A stretch of DNA of 36,518 nt from Lachnospiraceae bacterium UBA7160 (GCA_002491565.1 DKWE01000006.1:26697-63214), one strand, 5' to 3'. Positions 1 to 8,869 are shown, counted from the stretch's first letter. Made by a program: numbers and translations. Notes: generated by a model from the sequence alone, not told the origin.

Positions 1-28
1 TGCACAGACCGCTCAGACAGTGCCTGCT

Positions 29-56
29 AAAAATCCTGCTGGAACGCAGGATTTTT
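29..56 (+). terminator. Rho-independent terminator of an upstream gene
   Basis: A perfect 11-bp stem (29-39 with 46-56) closes a 6-nt loop. The right arm ends in five T and the left arm begins with five A, so it could stop transcription from either direction. The gene it serves lies to the left of the window. It insulates the GH31 gene from upstream transcription. Confidence 0.85.
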
Positions 57-57
57 A

Positions 58-136
58 CAGCTGCTCCGGCCTCCTGGCACCTAAGAACTTGTAAAGACTC
101 ACTTTACGAGCTTGCAGCCCTCCGGAAATACTTCTC
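58..136. repeat. ~78-bp intergenic repeat, copy 1
   Basis: This stretch matches 32322-32398 along its whole length. Shared blocks are CAGCTGC, AGAACTTGTA, GAGCTTGCAGCCCT and ATACTTCTC, while the middle ~12 bases differ. Both copies directly follow a terminator and end about 135-138 bp before the start codon of a carbohydrate-uptake or carbohydrate-cleaving gene. It could be a dispersed genomic repeat or a shared control site; the sequence alone does not decide. Confidence 0.7.
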
Positions 137-206
137 TGGGTAGTGACGGGCTGAACTTAAAGCATCCCACTATCCAGTTAGCCATACTTCTTTCGAGTCA
201 AACGGG

Positions 207-235
207 TGGACTTTCTGGATGGGATATGGTATAAA
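207..235 (+). promoter_or_regulatory. Promoter of the GH31 gene
   Basis: TGGACT (207-212) and TATAAA (230-235) are separated by 17 bp. A TG two bases before the -10 makes it an extended -10 promoter. It lies 40 bp before the start codon, and an AAGGAGG ribosome site sits between them. Confidence 0.6.
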
Positions 236-274
236 GGAAGCAGAAGATAAGAGCAGGTAAGGAGGATTTTACGT

Positions 275-2602
275 ATGAAATTTACAGAAGGATACTGGCT
301 GCGCAGTGAGCGGGCGAATGGCCTGTTTGCGGCGGAGGCTTATGCGGTAGAGCCGGTTCCGGGAGGAATGCGCGTGGTGGCGCCGGTGGGGATGATCACA
401 CAGCGGGGCGACACTTTGAATATGCCGACGATTACGGTGGAGTTCCGTGCCTGTGCACAGGGGACTATTTCGGTGAAGGCATGGCACTATGAGGGCTACG
501 ACAACCATCTGCCGCAGTTTGAAAAGAATGAGACAAGCTGTGACGCGGATGTGACGATCACGGACGAGGAGGCTGTGCTGGATACAGGTGTGCTGAAGGT
601 GCGAGTGACGAGGCGGCCATTTTCTTACTCGTTTGAGGCGGATGGCAGAGTGCTGACGACCTGCGGCTTCCGCAACCTGGGCTACATGCGCTGGGACCGG
701 CAGCCGTCAACCATGTTCCCAGCGGAGAATTATCTGACGGAGAATCACAAGCCATATATGATGACAGAGCTTTCCTTAGGGGTAGGAGAGTGCGTCTACG
801 GATTTGGAGAGCGGTTTACCGCATTTGTGAAGAATGGCCAGAGTGTCGATACCTGGAATGAGGACGGCGGTACCGCATCGCAAATCGCGTATAAGAGCAT
901 TCCGTTTTATATGACGAACCGGGGCTACGGTGTGCTTGTGGACAGCTCTGACAACGTCTCCTTTGAGGTGGCAAGTGAGAAGGTGGAGTATGTCGGCTTC
1001 TCCGTGCCGGGCGAAGCGATTTCCTATTACTTTTTCTATGGACCGGAGCCCAAGCAGGTTCTGAATGGCTATACGGCGCTGACCGGGCGTCCGGCCCTTC
1101 CGCCGGCGTGGTCCTTTGGTCTGTGGCTTTCGACCTCCTTTACGACGAACTATGACGAGGCGACCACCAGCTCCTTTATCGATGGCATGTTTGAGCGCGG
1201 GATTCCGCTTTCCGTGTTTCATTTTGACTGCTTCTGGATGAAGGGCTTCCACTGGTGCGATTTTGAGTGGGACAAGGACTGCTTCCCGGATATCCGCGGC
1301 ACCCTGAAGCGGTATCATGAGAAGGGGCTTAAGATCTGCTGTTGGATCAATCCGTACATTGCACAGGGCACGCCGTTCTTCCGCGAGGGCATGGAGCATG
1401 GCTATCTGCTGGCGCGCGCGGACGGCAGAGGCGTCTGGCAGACAGACAACTGGCAGGCAGGAATGGGTCTTGTGGACTTCACAAACCCGGCGGCAGTGAA
1501 GTGGTACACGGACAAGCTCCGTGAGGTACTCGACTGCGGCGTAGACTGCTTCAAGACGGACTTTGGCGAGCGCATTCCGGTCAATGTGCGCTACTACGAC
1601 GGAAGCGATCCGTTCGCGATGCACAATTACTACACCTACCTGTACAACAAGGCAGTCTTCAACCTGCTCAAAGAAGTAAAGGGAGAGCAGGAGGCGGTTC
1701 TGTTTGCACGCAGCGCAACGGCGGGTGGGCAGCAGTTCCCGGTACACTGGGGCGGCGACTGCTCTGCGAATTACCCGTCCATGGCGGAGACACTGCGCGG
1801 CGGGCTCTCCTTTGCGATGAGCGGCTTCTCCTTCTGGAGCCATGATATTTCCGGCTTTGAGAGCACTGCGACACCGGATCTCTACAAGCGCTGGGCGGCC
1901 TTTGGTCTGCTCTCCACGCACAGCCGTCTGCACGGCTCCGGCAGCTACCGTGTGCCGTGGGTCTTTGACGACGAGGCGTCTGAGGTTGTCGCATACTTCA
2001 CGAAGCTTAAGTGCCGCCTGATGCCGTACCTGTATGATAAGGCGATCGAGGCGCATGAAGACGGTACTCCGGTGATGCGCCCGATGGTCTTTGAGTATTG
2101 CACGGATCCGGCTGCTGCTTACCTTGACACCCAGTACATGCTGGGAGAATCCCTGCTTGTGGCGCCAATCTTCCGCGAAGACGGCGTCAGCGACTATTAC
2201 CTGCCTGCAGGCGCCTGGACGCACCTTCTCACAGGAGAAGTCCGCGAGGGCGGCAGATGGCAGAGAGACACCTATGACTATTTCTCCATGCCTCTGTATG
2301 TGCGTGAGAATACGCTGCTGGCTCTTGGAGCACAGGAAACCCGTCCGGACTATGACTATCAGGAGAACCTTACCCTGCGGCTTTATCAGCTCGCAGACGG
2401 TGCGGCTGCAGCCTGCCGTATTCCGTCCGTAGATGGCAGTATTGTGAATACGGTCACTGCGGCCCGGAGCGGAGCGCGCATCACCATCACGCTTGCACAT
2501 CCGGCAGGGGAGATCCCGCTGGCGGTCTATGTAGGCACCAGTGTGATCCAGACAAAGATTCCTGCAGGGGCTGTCACAGCGGAGATTGCGATTTCCTGTT
2601 AA
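275..2602 (+). CDS. yicI: GH31 alpha-xylosidase / alpha-glucosidase, YicI type
   Basis: A 775-residue glycoside hydrolase of family 31, the usual length for YicI-type enzymes, with no signal peptide and so cytoplasmic. The nucleophile motif KTDFGERIP places Asp at residue 429, and HWGGDCSANY places the acid/base Asp at 495. Both are offset by the same 13 residues from the known catalytic pair of E. coli YicI (416 and 482), which supports the alpha-xylosidase subgroup. Family knowledge: retaining hydrolysis of terminal alpha-xylose or alpha-glucose from oligosaccharides. The ATG follows AAGGAGG by 8 nt. It appears monocistronic, with its own promoter and a strong palindrome downstream. Substrate (isoprimeverose-like xyloglucan fragments or alpha-glucosides) cannot be fixed from the sequence. 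Confidence 0.93.
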   Translation: MKFTEGYWLRSERANGLFAAEAYAVEPVPGGMRVVAPVGMITQRGDTLNMPTITVEFRACAQGTISVKAWHYEGYDNHLPQFEKNETSCDADVTITDEEAVLDTGVLKVRVTRRPFSYSFEADGRVLTTCGFRNLGYMRWDRQPSTMFPAENYLTENHKPYMMTELSLGVGECVYGFGERFTAFVKNGQSVDTWNEDGGTASQIAYKSIPFYMTNRGYGVLVDSSDNVSFEVASEKVEYVGFSVPGEAISYYFFYGPEPKQVLNGYTALTGRPALPPAWSFGLWLSTSFTTNYDEATTSSFIDGMFERGIPLSVFHFDCFWMKGFHWCDFEWDKDCFPDIRGTLKRYHEKGLKICCWINPYIAQGTPFFREGMEHGYLLARADGRGVWQTDNWQAGMGLVDFTNPAAVKWYTDKLREVLDCGVDCFKTDFGERIPVNVRYYDGSDPFAMHNYYTYLYNKAVFNLLKEVKGEQEAVLFARSATAGGQQFPVHWGGDCSANYPSMAETLRGGLSFAMSGFSFWSHDISGFESTATPDLYKRWAAFGLLSTHSRLHGSGSYRVPWVFDDEASEVVAYFTKLKCRLMPYLYDKAIEAHEDGTPVMRPMVFEYCTDPAAAYLDTQYMLGESLLVAPIFREDGVSDYYLPAGAWTHLLTGEVREGGRWQRDTYDYFSMPLYVRENTLLALGAQETRPDYDYQENLTLRLYQLADGAAAACRIPSVDGSIVNTVTAARSGARITITLAHPAGEIPLAVYVGTSVIQTKIPAGAVTAEIAISC

Positions 2603-2656
2603 ATCGATATACGGAGGCCATAGCGAAGAGGGCTTACATATAGCCTGCTTTATGAG

Positions 2657-2758
2657 GAGGGTGTTGCAAAATTGCCGGCAACCACCACTACTGGTATACG
2701 ATCAATCGAACAGATACCAGTCATTGTGGATTTGCCGCATTTTGCGGCACCCTCTTTT
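2657..2758. repeat. Nested palindrome: terminator and possible MITE-like element
   Basis: The ends GAGGGTGTTGCAAAAT and ATTTTGCGGCACCCTC are inverted repeats. They extend inward to a stem of about 23 bp with two G-T pairs and two single-base bulges (2657-2681 with 2732-2754). Inside lies a second perfect 8-bp hairpin (2690-2697 with 2714-2721). Four T follow the right end, so in RNA this would terminate the GH31 transcript. Long imperfect terminal repeats around a short non-coding core also resemble a miniature transposon. No target-site duplication was seen. Confidence 0.65.
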
Positions 2759-3186
2759 CCGTATAGTTTGGTCAGTGAAAGTAGTACAATGGATGGCCCA
2801 GAGCGAAGCCGGGCAGACATCGCGGAGCAGGCATGCTGCCGGTGGCAGAGCTGTAAATAATAACATGATTGCTGTTAAAATATAATATTGTTTTGACCTG
2901 TAGTTTTATGTTAAACTAGCTACGGAAGAATAAATCGGCGCTGCTGGAAAAGAGACGTGTTAAAGCGGTGGTAACGAAAAAAATGTATATTTCTGAATAC
3001 ATAGTTGATGTGACCGATAATCTATGATAAACTTGCTTAAAGAAAAGAGAGTGGTACGAGAGCGGCGGTATCTGTTCTGTAGCTTCTGTGCCTCAATTAG
3101 TAATCATAGTTGCCTGCTGATGCGGGCATTGTTGTTATATGGGAGGCCAGGCATTTCGGAATAGAGCTGGTGGGAGGAAAGATTAA
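2759..3186. other. Non-coding leader region of the first glycosyltransferase operon
   Basis: About 430 bp without a convincing gene. A weak promoter candidate is TTGATG (3005-3010), 17 bp, TAAACT (3028-3033). A TATAAT at 2881-2886 lacks a good -35 partner. GGCGGTA at 3064-3070 resembles the start of the ops/JUMPstart element used by specialised NusG factors. A hairpin TGCCTGC/GCGGGCA follows near 3111-3128. GGGAGGAAAG just before 3187 is the ribosome site of the first gene. Confidence 0.4.
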
Positions 3187-4317
3187 ATGAAAATTGCTAT
3201 GATAGGGCATAAAAAGCTTCCTTCACGTGAAGGCGGAATTGAGGTTGTGGTGGAGGAATTGGCTGTCCGGATGGTGCAGGAGGGACACCAGGTGGACGCA
3301 TACGATCGCTGGGAGCCAGTGCTGCGGAATGGAAAGGATATCCCAAAGCGATATAAGGGGATCCGGGGGATTAAGATCCCTACGTTTCGGAATAAGTCAA
3401 TGAATGCTTTTGTATACTCAATCTTTGCCTCCATCCGGGTATTATTTGGCAGATATGATGTGATTCATTATCATGCGGAGGGGCCTTGTGCTATGATGTG
3501 GCTTCCAAAGCTTTTCGGCATTCCGGTTGTAGCGACGATCCACGGTCTGGACTGGCAGAGGGCAAAATGGGGGGGCTTTGCCACCAAATACTTATTGCTT
3601 GGAGAAAAATGTGCGGTTCGGTTTGCGGATGAGATGATTGTATTGTCGCACGAGATGAAGCGTTATTTTAAGGAAACTTATGGAAGGGAGAGCATCTATG
3701 TGCGCAATGGGGTGTCGATACCTTCCGGAGCTGAGGCAGATTTGATTGCGAGAGAGTTCGGACTGCATAAGCAGGAGTACATCCTTTATCTTGGAAGGCT
3801 GGTCCCGGAAAAAGGAATTCACTACCTTCTGGAAGCCTTCCGGGATGTAAAGACAGAGAAAAAGCTGGTGATTGCGGGCAATATCGACAAGACTGAGTAT
3901 GTAAGCATGATCTGCAGGGAAGCGGAAAAGGACAGCCGTGTGATCATGACGAATTTTGTCCAGGGGCGCATGCTGGAGGAACTGTTCAGTAATTGTTTCC
4001 TGTACGTACTCCCCAGCGAAGTGGAAGGGATGGCGATCAGCTTGCTGGAGGCTATGAGCTACGGAGCCCACTGTCTTCTGAGTGATATCGACGAAAATAA
4101 GGAAGCGGCAGAAGATCATGCGGATTACTTTGCAAATGGTGATGTGAAGATGCTCAGGAAAAAGCTTCAGGAGCTGGTGGACGCGGATGCGGCCTACGAT
4201 GTGGAGGGCCAGAAACAGTTTGTAGCTGCGAGGTATGACTGGAAAAAGATTAACAGCGAGACGCTGGATATCTACCAGAGGGCGATTCAGAAGAAAACGG
4301 TGCGTAAAAAGCGATGA
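3187..4317 (+). CDS. Glycosyltransferase, GT4 family (DUF1972-like N-terminus)
   Basis: A 376-residue GT-B fold enzyme, first of the polysaccharide operon. The N-terminal acceptor domain begins MKIAMIGHKKLPSREGGIEV, a pattern seen in rhamnosyl/glucosyl transferases annotated with DUF1972. The donor domain has GRLVPEKG (203-210) and an E-x7-E pair at 280 and 288 (SEVEGMAISLLEAM), which bind the sugar nucleotide in GT4 enzymes. It should add one sugar to a lipid-linked repeat unit at the inner face of the membrane. The start follows GGGAGGAAAG. It overlaps the next gene by 4 nt (ATGA), so the two are translationally coupled. Donor and linkage are unknown. Confidence 0.9.
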   Translation: MKIAMIGHKKLPSREGGIEVVVEELAVRMVQEGHQVDAYDRWEPVLRNGKDIPKRYKGIRGIKIPTFRNKSMNAFVYSIFASIRVLFGRYDVIHYHAEGPCAMMWLPKLFGIPVVATIHGLDWQRAKWGGFATKYLLLGEKCAVRFADEMIVLSHEMKRYFKETYGRESIYVRNGVSIPSGAEADLIAREFGLHKQEYILYLGRLVPEKGIHYLLEAFRDVKTEKKLVIAGNIDKTEYVSMICREAEKDSRVIMTNFVQGRMLEELFSNCFLYVLPSEVEGMAISLLEAMSYGAHCLLSDIDENKEAAEDHADYFANGDVKMLRKKLQELVDADAAYDVEGQKQFVAARYDWKKINSETLDIYQRAIQKKTVRKKR

Positions 4318-5522
4318 AGATTTTGATGGTAAACAAATTTCTGTATCCAAGGGGAGGGGCTGAGACGTATGTCCTGAAAATCGGCGGACTCCTTCAACAA
4401 ATGGGGCATGAGGTTGCATATTTTGGAATGTATGACAGCCAGAATACGGTGGGAAATGATTCTGGCTTATACACAAAAAATATGGATTTTCATCAGGCTG
4501 GATGGAAGCGTTTCCTATACCCATTTTATATCATCTATTCATTTGATGCAAAAAGGAAGATGAAGGAGGTGATCCGGGAGTTCCAGCCGGATGTGATTCA
4601 TCTCAACAATATCAATTTTCAGCTCACGCCGTCGGTCATCGATGCGGCGTATGAGGAGGGTGTCCCTATTGTTCAGACCGTTCATGACCTGCAGATGCTC
4701 TGCCCGAATCATCTGATGCTTGATGTCCATCAGCTAAAGCCGTGTGAATTGTGTCTGGAAGGCAGTACCTGGAATTGTGTCAGGAAAAGCTGCATTCATG
4801 GTTCGAGGATGAAGAGCATGATAGGTGCGGCGGAGGGAAGCCTGTACCGGCACACGAAGACATACGACAGAGTCCATACCTTTATCTGCCCGAGCAAGTT
4901 TATCGAGAATATGCTTCTTCGGAAGCAGCGGTATCAGGGTAAGACGGTTTTGCTTAGAAATTTTATCGGGGAGGTAAATCCGGTCTCTGACAGTGGTAAA
5001 AGAGACTATGTCCTGTATTTCGGGCGTCTTTCAGAAGAAAAAGGACTGGACGGACTGCTTGGCGCTTGCAGGCGGCTGCCGGACATTCCGTTTGTGATTG
5101 CGGGGAGCGGCCCGATGGAAGAACAGTGCAGAAACTCCGGGCTGCAGAATCTGACCTTTGTGGGTTTTCAGACGGGAGAGCGTTTGACGGAGCTGATACA
5201 AAATGCCATGTTCAGTGTCTATTTTTCTGTCTGGTATGAAAATGCGCCGTTGTCTGTTCTGGAGTCACAGGCACTTGGCACACCAGTGCTGTGCAACTGC
5301 ATCGGTGGAATTCCGGAGCTGGTGGAAGATGGGAGAACCGGGATTTTGAATGATGAGTTTACATCAGAGAGTTATGCAGAGAAGATCCGGGCGCTGTATT
5401 ACGATAAGGAATTGTTGAAAGCACTTTCGGCTAATTGTCTTGAAAAAAAGGACTCTATGATGACTTTAGAAAAATATGTTCCAGCACTTATAAGAATTTA
5501 TGAGAACGCGAGGAAAGGATGA
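4314..5522 (+). CDS. Glycosyltransferase, GT4 family
   Basis: A 402-residue retaining GT-B enzyme. The N-terminus MKILMVNKFLYPRGGAETYV carries the Gly-rich acceptor-domain loop. The middle has a cysteine cluster (CPNH, CELC, then two further Cys) typical of a GT4 subgroup that follows the VHDLQMLCP motif. The donor domain shows YFGRLSEEKG and the E-x7-E motif in YENAPLSVLE. It starts inside the stop of the preceding gene (ATGA overlap). Inferred role: one of the successive sugar additions to the undecaprenyl-linked repeat unit. The sugar specificity cannot be read. Confidence 0.9.
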   Translation: MKILMVNKFLYPRGGAETYVLKIGGLLQQMGHEVAYFGMYDSQNTVGNDSGLYTKNMDFHQAGWKRFLYPFYIIYSFDAKRKMKEVIREFQPDVIHLNNINFQLTPSVIDAAYEEGVPIVQTVHDLQMLCPNHLMLDVHQLKPCELCLEGSTWNCVRKSCIHGSRMKSMIGAAEGSLYRHTKTYDRVHTFICPSKFIENMLLRKQRYQGKTVLLRNFIGEVNPVSDSGKRDYVLYFGRLSEEKGLDGLLGACRRLPDIPFVIAGSGPMEEQCRNSGLQNLTFVGFQTGERLTELIQNAMFSVYFSVWYENAPLSVLESQALGTPVLCNCIGGIPELVEDGRTGILNDEFTSESYAEKIRALYYDKELLKALSANCLEKKDSMMTLEKYVPALIRIYENARKG

Positions 5523-5532
5523 GAGACCTTCT

Positions 5533-6648
5533 GTGAATAAAATCATGTTTTTAATGTATAGCCTGGAGGGCGGCGGAGCCCAGAAAAACCTGGTGGATAC
5601 GGTAAACCATCTGAATAAAGAGAAGTATGAAATCACGATCCAGACGTTATTTCACAGTGAGGATCTGCTGGGGCTGCTTTGTTCGGATGTGCACTATACA
5701 AGTGCATTTTGTATCCGCAGTAAGATCCTGAAAAAGCTAATCAGTGGTTTTATTCAGTATGTGCTGCCGCCGTCCCTCGTATACCGCTGGCTGTTTCAGG
5801 GAGATTATGATGTGGAGGTGGCCTTTATGGAGGCATTCCCCACGAAGATACTGGCCTATTCCTCTAACAGGAAGGCTAAGAAGTATGCCTGGATTCACAC
5901 AGACGTGACAGTGAATGAGAGACAGGATCGTCTTTATCGGTCGTTGGAGCATCAGAAAGCCTGCTATGAGCAATTCGACGGTATCTGCTGCGTCGCAGAG
6001 GGAGTAAAAAAGTCCTTTATCAAAAAATTTGACATACGGAAAAATGTCTCTGTCGTGTATAATATTCTGAATGAGAAAATCATCGAAGAAAGAGGACGGC
6101 AGCCCTGTACCGGATACAGGAAGGAGACATTTACAATTGTGAGTATTGGGAGACTGGTATCAATCAAGGGATATGACCGCCTGATCCGGCTATGCGGCCG
6201 CCTGAAGAAAGAAGGCTTTGCTTTTCATCTCCTGATCCTGGGGGAAGGACCGTTGGAGAGGGAATTGAAAAGTCTTATCCGGGAGCTGGATCTTATGGAT
6301 TTTATTTCTCTGATAGGTTTCCAGGAAAATCCTTACCCCTATCTGGCTCAGGGAGATCTGTATGTGTGCTCCTCGTATGCAGAGGGGTTCAGCACTGCGG
6401 TCAGTGAGGCAGTGATCCTGAAAATCCCGGTGGTGACAACAGAGTGCTCCGGCATGCAAGAGATTCTTGGAGACAGTGAATATGGGCTGATTACAGAGAA
6501 TGACGATGAGGCGCTTTACCGTGGAATCAGGCAGATGCTTTCCGATGAAAGCCTGTATCAGCATTACTGCGGAAAGGTGAAAGAAAGAAGCAGCTTTTTT
6601 CACATGGAAACGAGGCTTCGTGCATATGAGGACCTGCTGGATCGATAA
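5533..6648 (+). CDS. Glycosyltransferase, GT4 family
   Basis: A GT-B enzyme of about 371 residues. The motifs are SLEGGGAQKNLVDTV at the N-terminus, IGRLVSIKGYDRLI in the donor domain, and an E-x7-E pair in EGFSTAVSE. I chose GTG at 5533 (MNKIMFLMYS). It follows AGGAAAGG by 13 nt, somewhat long, but places the first beta strand at residues 2-8 as family members do. An upstream ATG at 5500 would add 11 residues, overlaps the previous gene and has no ribosome site. The protein resembles enzymes acting on amino-sugar acceptors in capsule loci, but no donor is assignable. Confidence 0.85.
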   Translation: MNKIMFLMYSLEGGGAQKNLVDTVNHLNKEKYEITIQTLFHSEDLLGLLCSDVHYTSAFCIRSKILKKLISGFIQYVLPPSLVYRWLFQGDYDVEVAFMEAFPTKILAYSSNRKAKKYAWIHTDVTVNERQDRLYRSLEHQKACYEQFDGICCVAEGVKKSFIKKFDIRKNVSVVYNILNEKIIEERGRQPCTGYRKETFTIVSIGRLVSIKGYDRLIRLCGRLKKEGFAFHLLILGEGPLERELKSLIRELDLMDFISLIGFQENPYPYLAQGDLYVCSSYAEGFSTAVSEAVILKIPVVTTECSGMQEILGDSEYGLITENDDEALYRGIRQMLSDESLYQHYCGKVKERSSFFHMETRLRAYEDLLDR

Positions 6649-6660
6649 GGGGGATTGCCT

Positions 6661-7845
6661 GTGAGAAAATTTATCAGAGCGCTGGATCTGCTCCGGGAGC
6701 TTGTGCTGTATCAGATTGCGCGGCTGTGCGGGGCGGTTATGGCATGCTTTTTCCAAGACTATAGAAATGTATGGATGATCGCCGAGCGGGGCAGGGAGGC
6801 AAAAGACAATGGATATCATTTCTTTGCCTGGCTTACGAAAATGCATCCGGAAATCAATGCGTGGTACGTTGTGGATAAGAGACTGCCAGATGCGAAGCGC
6901 GTGCAGGCGCTGGGCAATACCGTGCATTGCGGAAGCTGGAAGCACTATATGCTGTTCGCGGTGTCAAAGATGAAGATCAGCACGCATATTATGGGATTCA
7001 CTCCTGATATTGAGAAATACTATATGCTGGACAAGATCAATGCAGTGCGCGGGAAAAAGGTATTTCTCCAGCATGGGATTATCAAGGAGGAGCTTGAATG
7101 GCTGCATTACCCGAACGTTAAGCCGGATCTGTTCATCTGCAGCATTCCTGCAGAAACAGAGTTTGTGAAAGCACAGTTTGGGTATCCGGAGGGGGTCATA
7201 AAGTGTGCCGGGCTCTGCAGGTTTGATGCATTGTCAGCGGCAAAAAAGCCGAAGAGGCAGATTCTGTTGATGCCAACCTGGAGAAAATATGCGGTAGAGG
7301 GAAAGAGCCGGGAGGAATTTACTGCCTCAGAGTATTACCGCAGATATCAGGAACTGATCACAGATCCGGAGTTGGGGGCAATTTTGCGGGAGAAAGATTA
7401 CCGGATGGTGTTTTATCCGCATTATGAGGTTCAGAAGTTTCTGTCAGAGTTTCATACGGAGGATGAGAGAATTGAAATTGGGGCGCTGGAACAGTATGAT
7501 GTGCAGCAGCTTTTGATGGAGTCCAGTATTCTGATTACAGATTTTTCCAGCGTTTACTTTGATTTTGCCTATATGGAGAAGCCCATGATTTATTATCAGT
7601 TTGATGAAAAGGAGTATCATGCGGGACATTATAAGAAGGGATATTTTGATTTTGAGAGGGACGGTTTCGGCCCGGTAGTGGCGGATGCGGACACTCTGAA
7701 ACAGAAGCTAATCAAAATGCTGGAGCAGGATGGAAAGCCGGAAGAGCAGTATCTGGACAGAATCCGCAGATTCTTCCCGGTCAGGGACAATCATAATTGT
7801 GAGAGAAACTATCAGGAAATAATCAAGCTGTCAGGAAAGAAGTGA
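6661..7845 (+). CDS. CDP-glycerol glycerophosphotransferase family protein (TagB/TagF-like)
   Basis: About 394 residues. The C-terminal half has the family's signature blocks: FLQHGIIKEELEWLH (a catalytic His region), then SSILITDFSSVYFDFAY followed by KPMIYYQFD. Known members transfer glycerol-phosphate from CDP-glycerol to teichoic acid primers, and homologues in capsule loci decorate repeat units with phosphoglycerol. The short single-domain length fits a decorating or priming role more than a long-chain polymerase. GTG at 6661 follows AAGGGGG with 7-nt spacing; a TTG two codons earlier is less well placed. No tagD-like CDP-glycerol synthesis gene is in the window. Peripheral membrane location is expected. 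Confidence 0.85.
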   Translation: MRKFIRALDLLRELVLYQIARLCGAVMACFFQDYRNVWMIAERGREAKDNGYHFFAWLTKMHPEINAWYVVDKRLPDAKRVQALGNTVHCGSWKHYMLFAVSKMKISTHIMGFTPDIEKYYMLDKINAVRGKKVFLQHGIIKEELEWLHYPNVKPDLFICSIPAETEFVKAQFGYPEGVIKCAGLCRFDALSAAKKPKRQILLMPTWRKYAVEGKSREEFTASEYYRRYQELITDPELGAILREKDYRMVFYPHYEVQKFLSEFHTEDERIEIGALEQYDVQQLLMESSILITDFSSVYFDFAYMEKPMIYYQFDEKEYHAGHYKKGYFDFERDGFGPVVADADTLKQKLIKMLEQDGKPEEQYLDRIRRFFPVRDNHNCERNYQEIIKLSGKK

Positions 7846-7849
7846 TAGA

Positions 7850-8869
7850 ATGAAAGAACTGCGTAATCTGATCTTGCTGGACAGCGCACCGCAGAAGGAA
7901 TGGAATTTTCAGCAGTTGTTTGAGAAGAAGACAGGGCAGGAGTGGAAAATTGCGCATATTGACAGCCATTTCAGCGATCCTGGCTGGAAAAAGAAGCTGA
8001 AATTTTTTCTGTTCCCTGCACAGGTTTTCTTGCAGAGAGACAGGATCGGCGCGATTCTGTCTTTTCAGCAATTTTACGGGTTAATTTTTGCGCTTTATTG
8101 TTCCATCTTTCATGTAAAAAAGAGGAATACGCTGCTGATCGTTACTTTTATCTACCGCCCGAAAAAGGGTATAGCAGGCAGACTATATTTTCACTTTATG
8201 AAGTATGCGGTTCGCAGCCGGTACATCGACCGGATTATCTGTTTCTCCAAAACAGAGCCGGAGTACTACAGCAGACTTTTTGGGGTGCGGAAGGAATTAT
8301 TTGCATACGTGCCATTTGCGATCGGGGATGTCAGCCCGGTGATCAAGACAGCAGGGAGTTCAGAAGAAAAGTTTATTCTTTCGGCTGGGAAGAGCAACCG
8401 GGACTATGATTTTCTGGTAGATGCGCTGGCGGAGACAGCTTATCCTGTACGTATTATATCCGATACTTACAAACGGGAAGAGGTAAGCGGCAATATCAGG
8501 ATTTACGGAACCGTGTATGGCAGGGACTATTTGAAAATGCTCGCTGAGTGCTATTGCGTAGTAGTTCCGCTGGCAGATGTACACATCTCAGCAGGGCAGT
8601 TTGTGTTTCTTCAGTCTATGATGTTTGGAAAACCGGTCATTGTAACAGAGTCCGAGACAGTCCGGGACTACATTGAGGATGGAAGCAACGGACTGATCAT
8701 AAAAAAGGAAAAAAACTGCCTGCTTGACGCATTGAAGAAGCTGTATGAAGACAAGGGACTGTACAAAGCGATGTCAGATGCAGGCAAGGAAGCTTACAAA
8801 ATGGAGTACTCCTTGGAGAGAATGGCGGAACGGATCGGGGATATTTACATGGAGTCTCTCCAGGCGTAA
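7850..8869 (+). CDS. Glycosyltransferase, GT4-like
   Basis: A 339-residue protein with a GT-B style donor half: LSAGKSNRDYDFLVDAL, then GTVYGRDYLKMLAECYCVVVPL and ISAGQFVFLQSMMFGKPVIV. The N-terminal half has hydrophobic stretches (FLFPAQVFLQRD, IFALYCSIFHV) that probably dock it to the membrane. The canonical E-x7-E is replaced by a Q-F-x-x-L-Q-S pattern, as in several capsule transferases. It starts 4 nt after the previous stop and is the last gene of this operon. A perfect hairpin overlaps its stop codon and faces the converging acetyltransferase gene. Confidence 0.82.
   Translation: MKELRNLILLDSAPQKEWNFQQLFEKKTGQEWKIAHIDSHFSDPGWKKKLKFFLFPAQVFLQRDRIGAILSFQQFYGLIFALYCSIFHVKKRNTLLIVTFIYRPKKGIAGRLYFHFMKYAVRSRYIDRIICFSKTEPEYYSRLFGVRKELFAYVPFAIGDVSPVIKTAGSSEEKFILSAGKSNRDYDFLVDALAETAYPVRIISDTYKREEVSGNIRIYGTVYGRDYLKMLAECYCVVVPLADVHISAGQFVFLQSMMFGKPVIVTESETVRDYIEDGSNGLIIKKEKNCLLDALKKLYEDKGLYKAMSDAGKEAYKMEYSLERMAERIGDIYMESLQA

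Noticed and set aside
776..2500. Long open frame on the minus strand under the GH31 gene (and a similar one at 25753-28500 under GH38)
   Set aside because: These are shadows of GC-rich coding sequence. They lack ribosome sites and family motifs, and the plus-strand proteins are clearly real.
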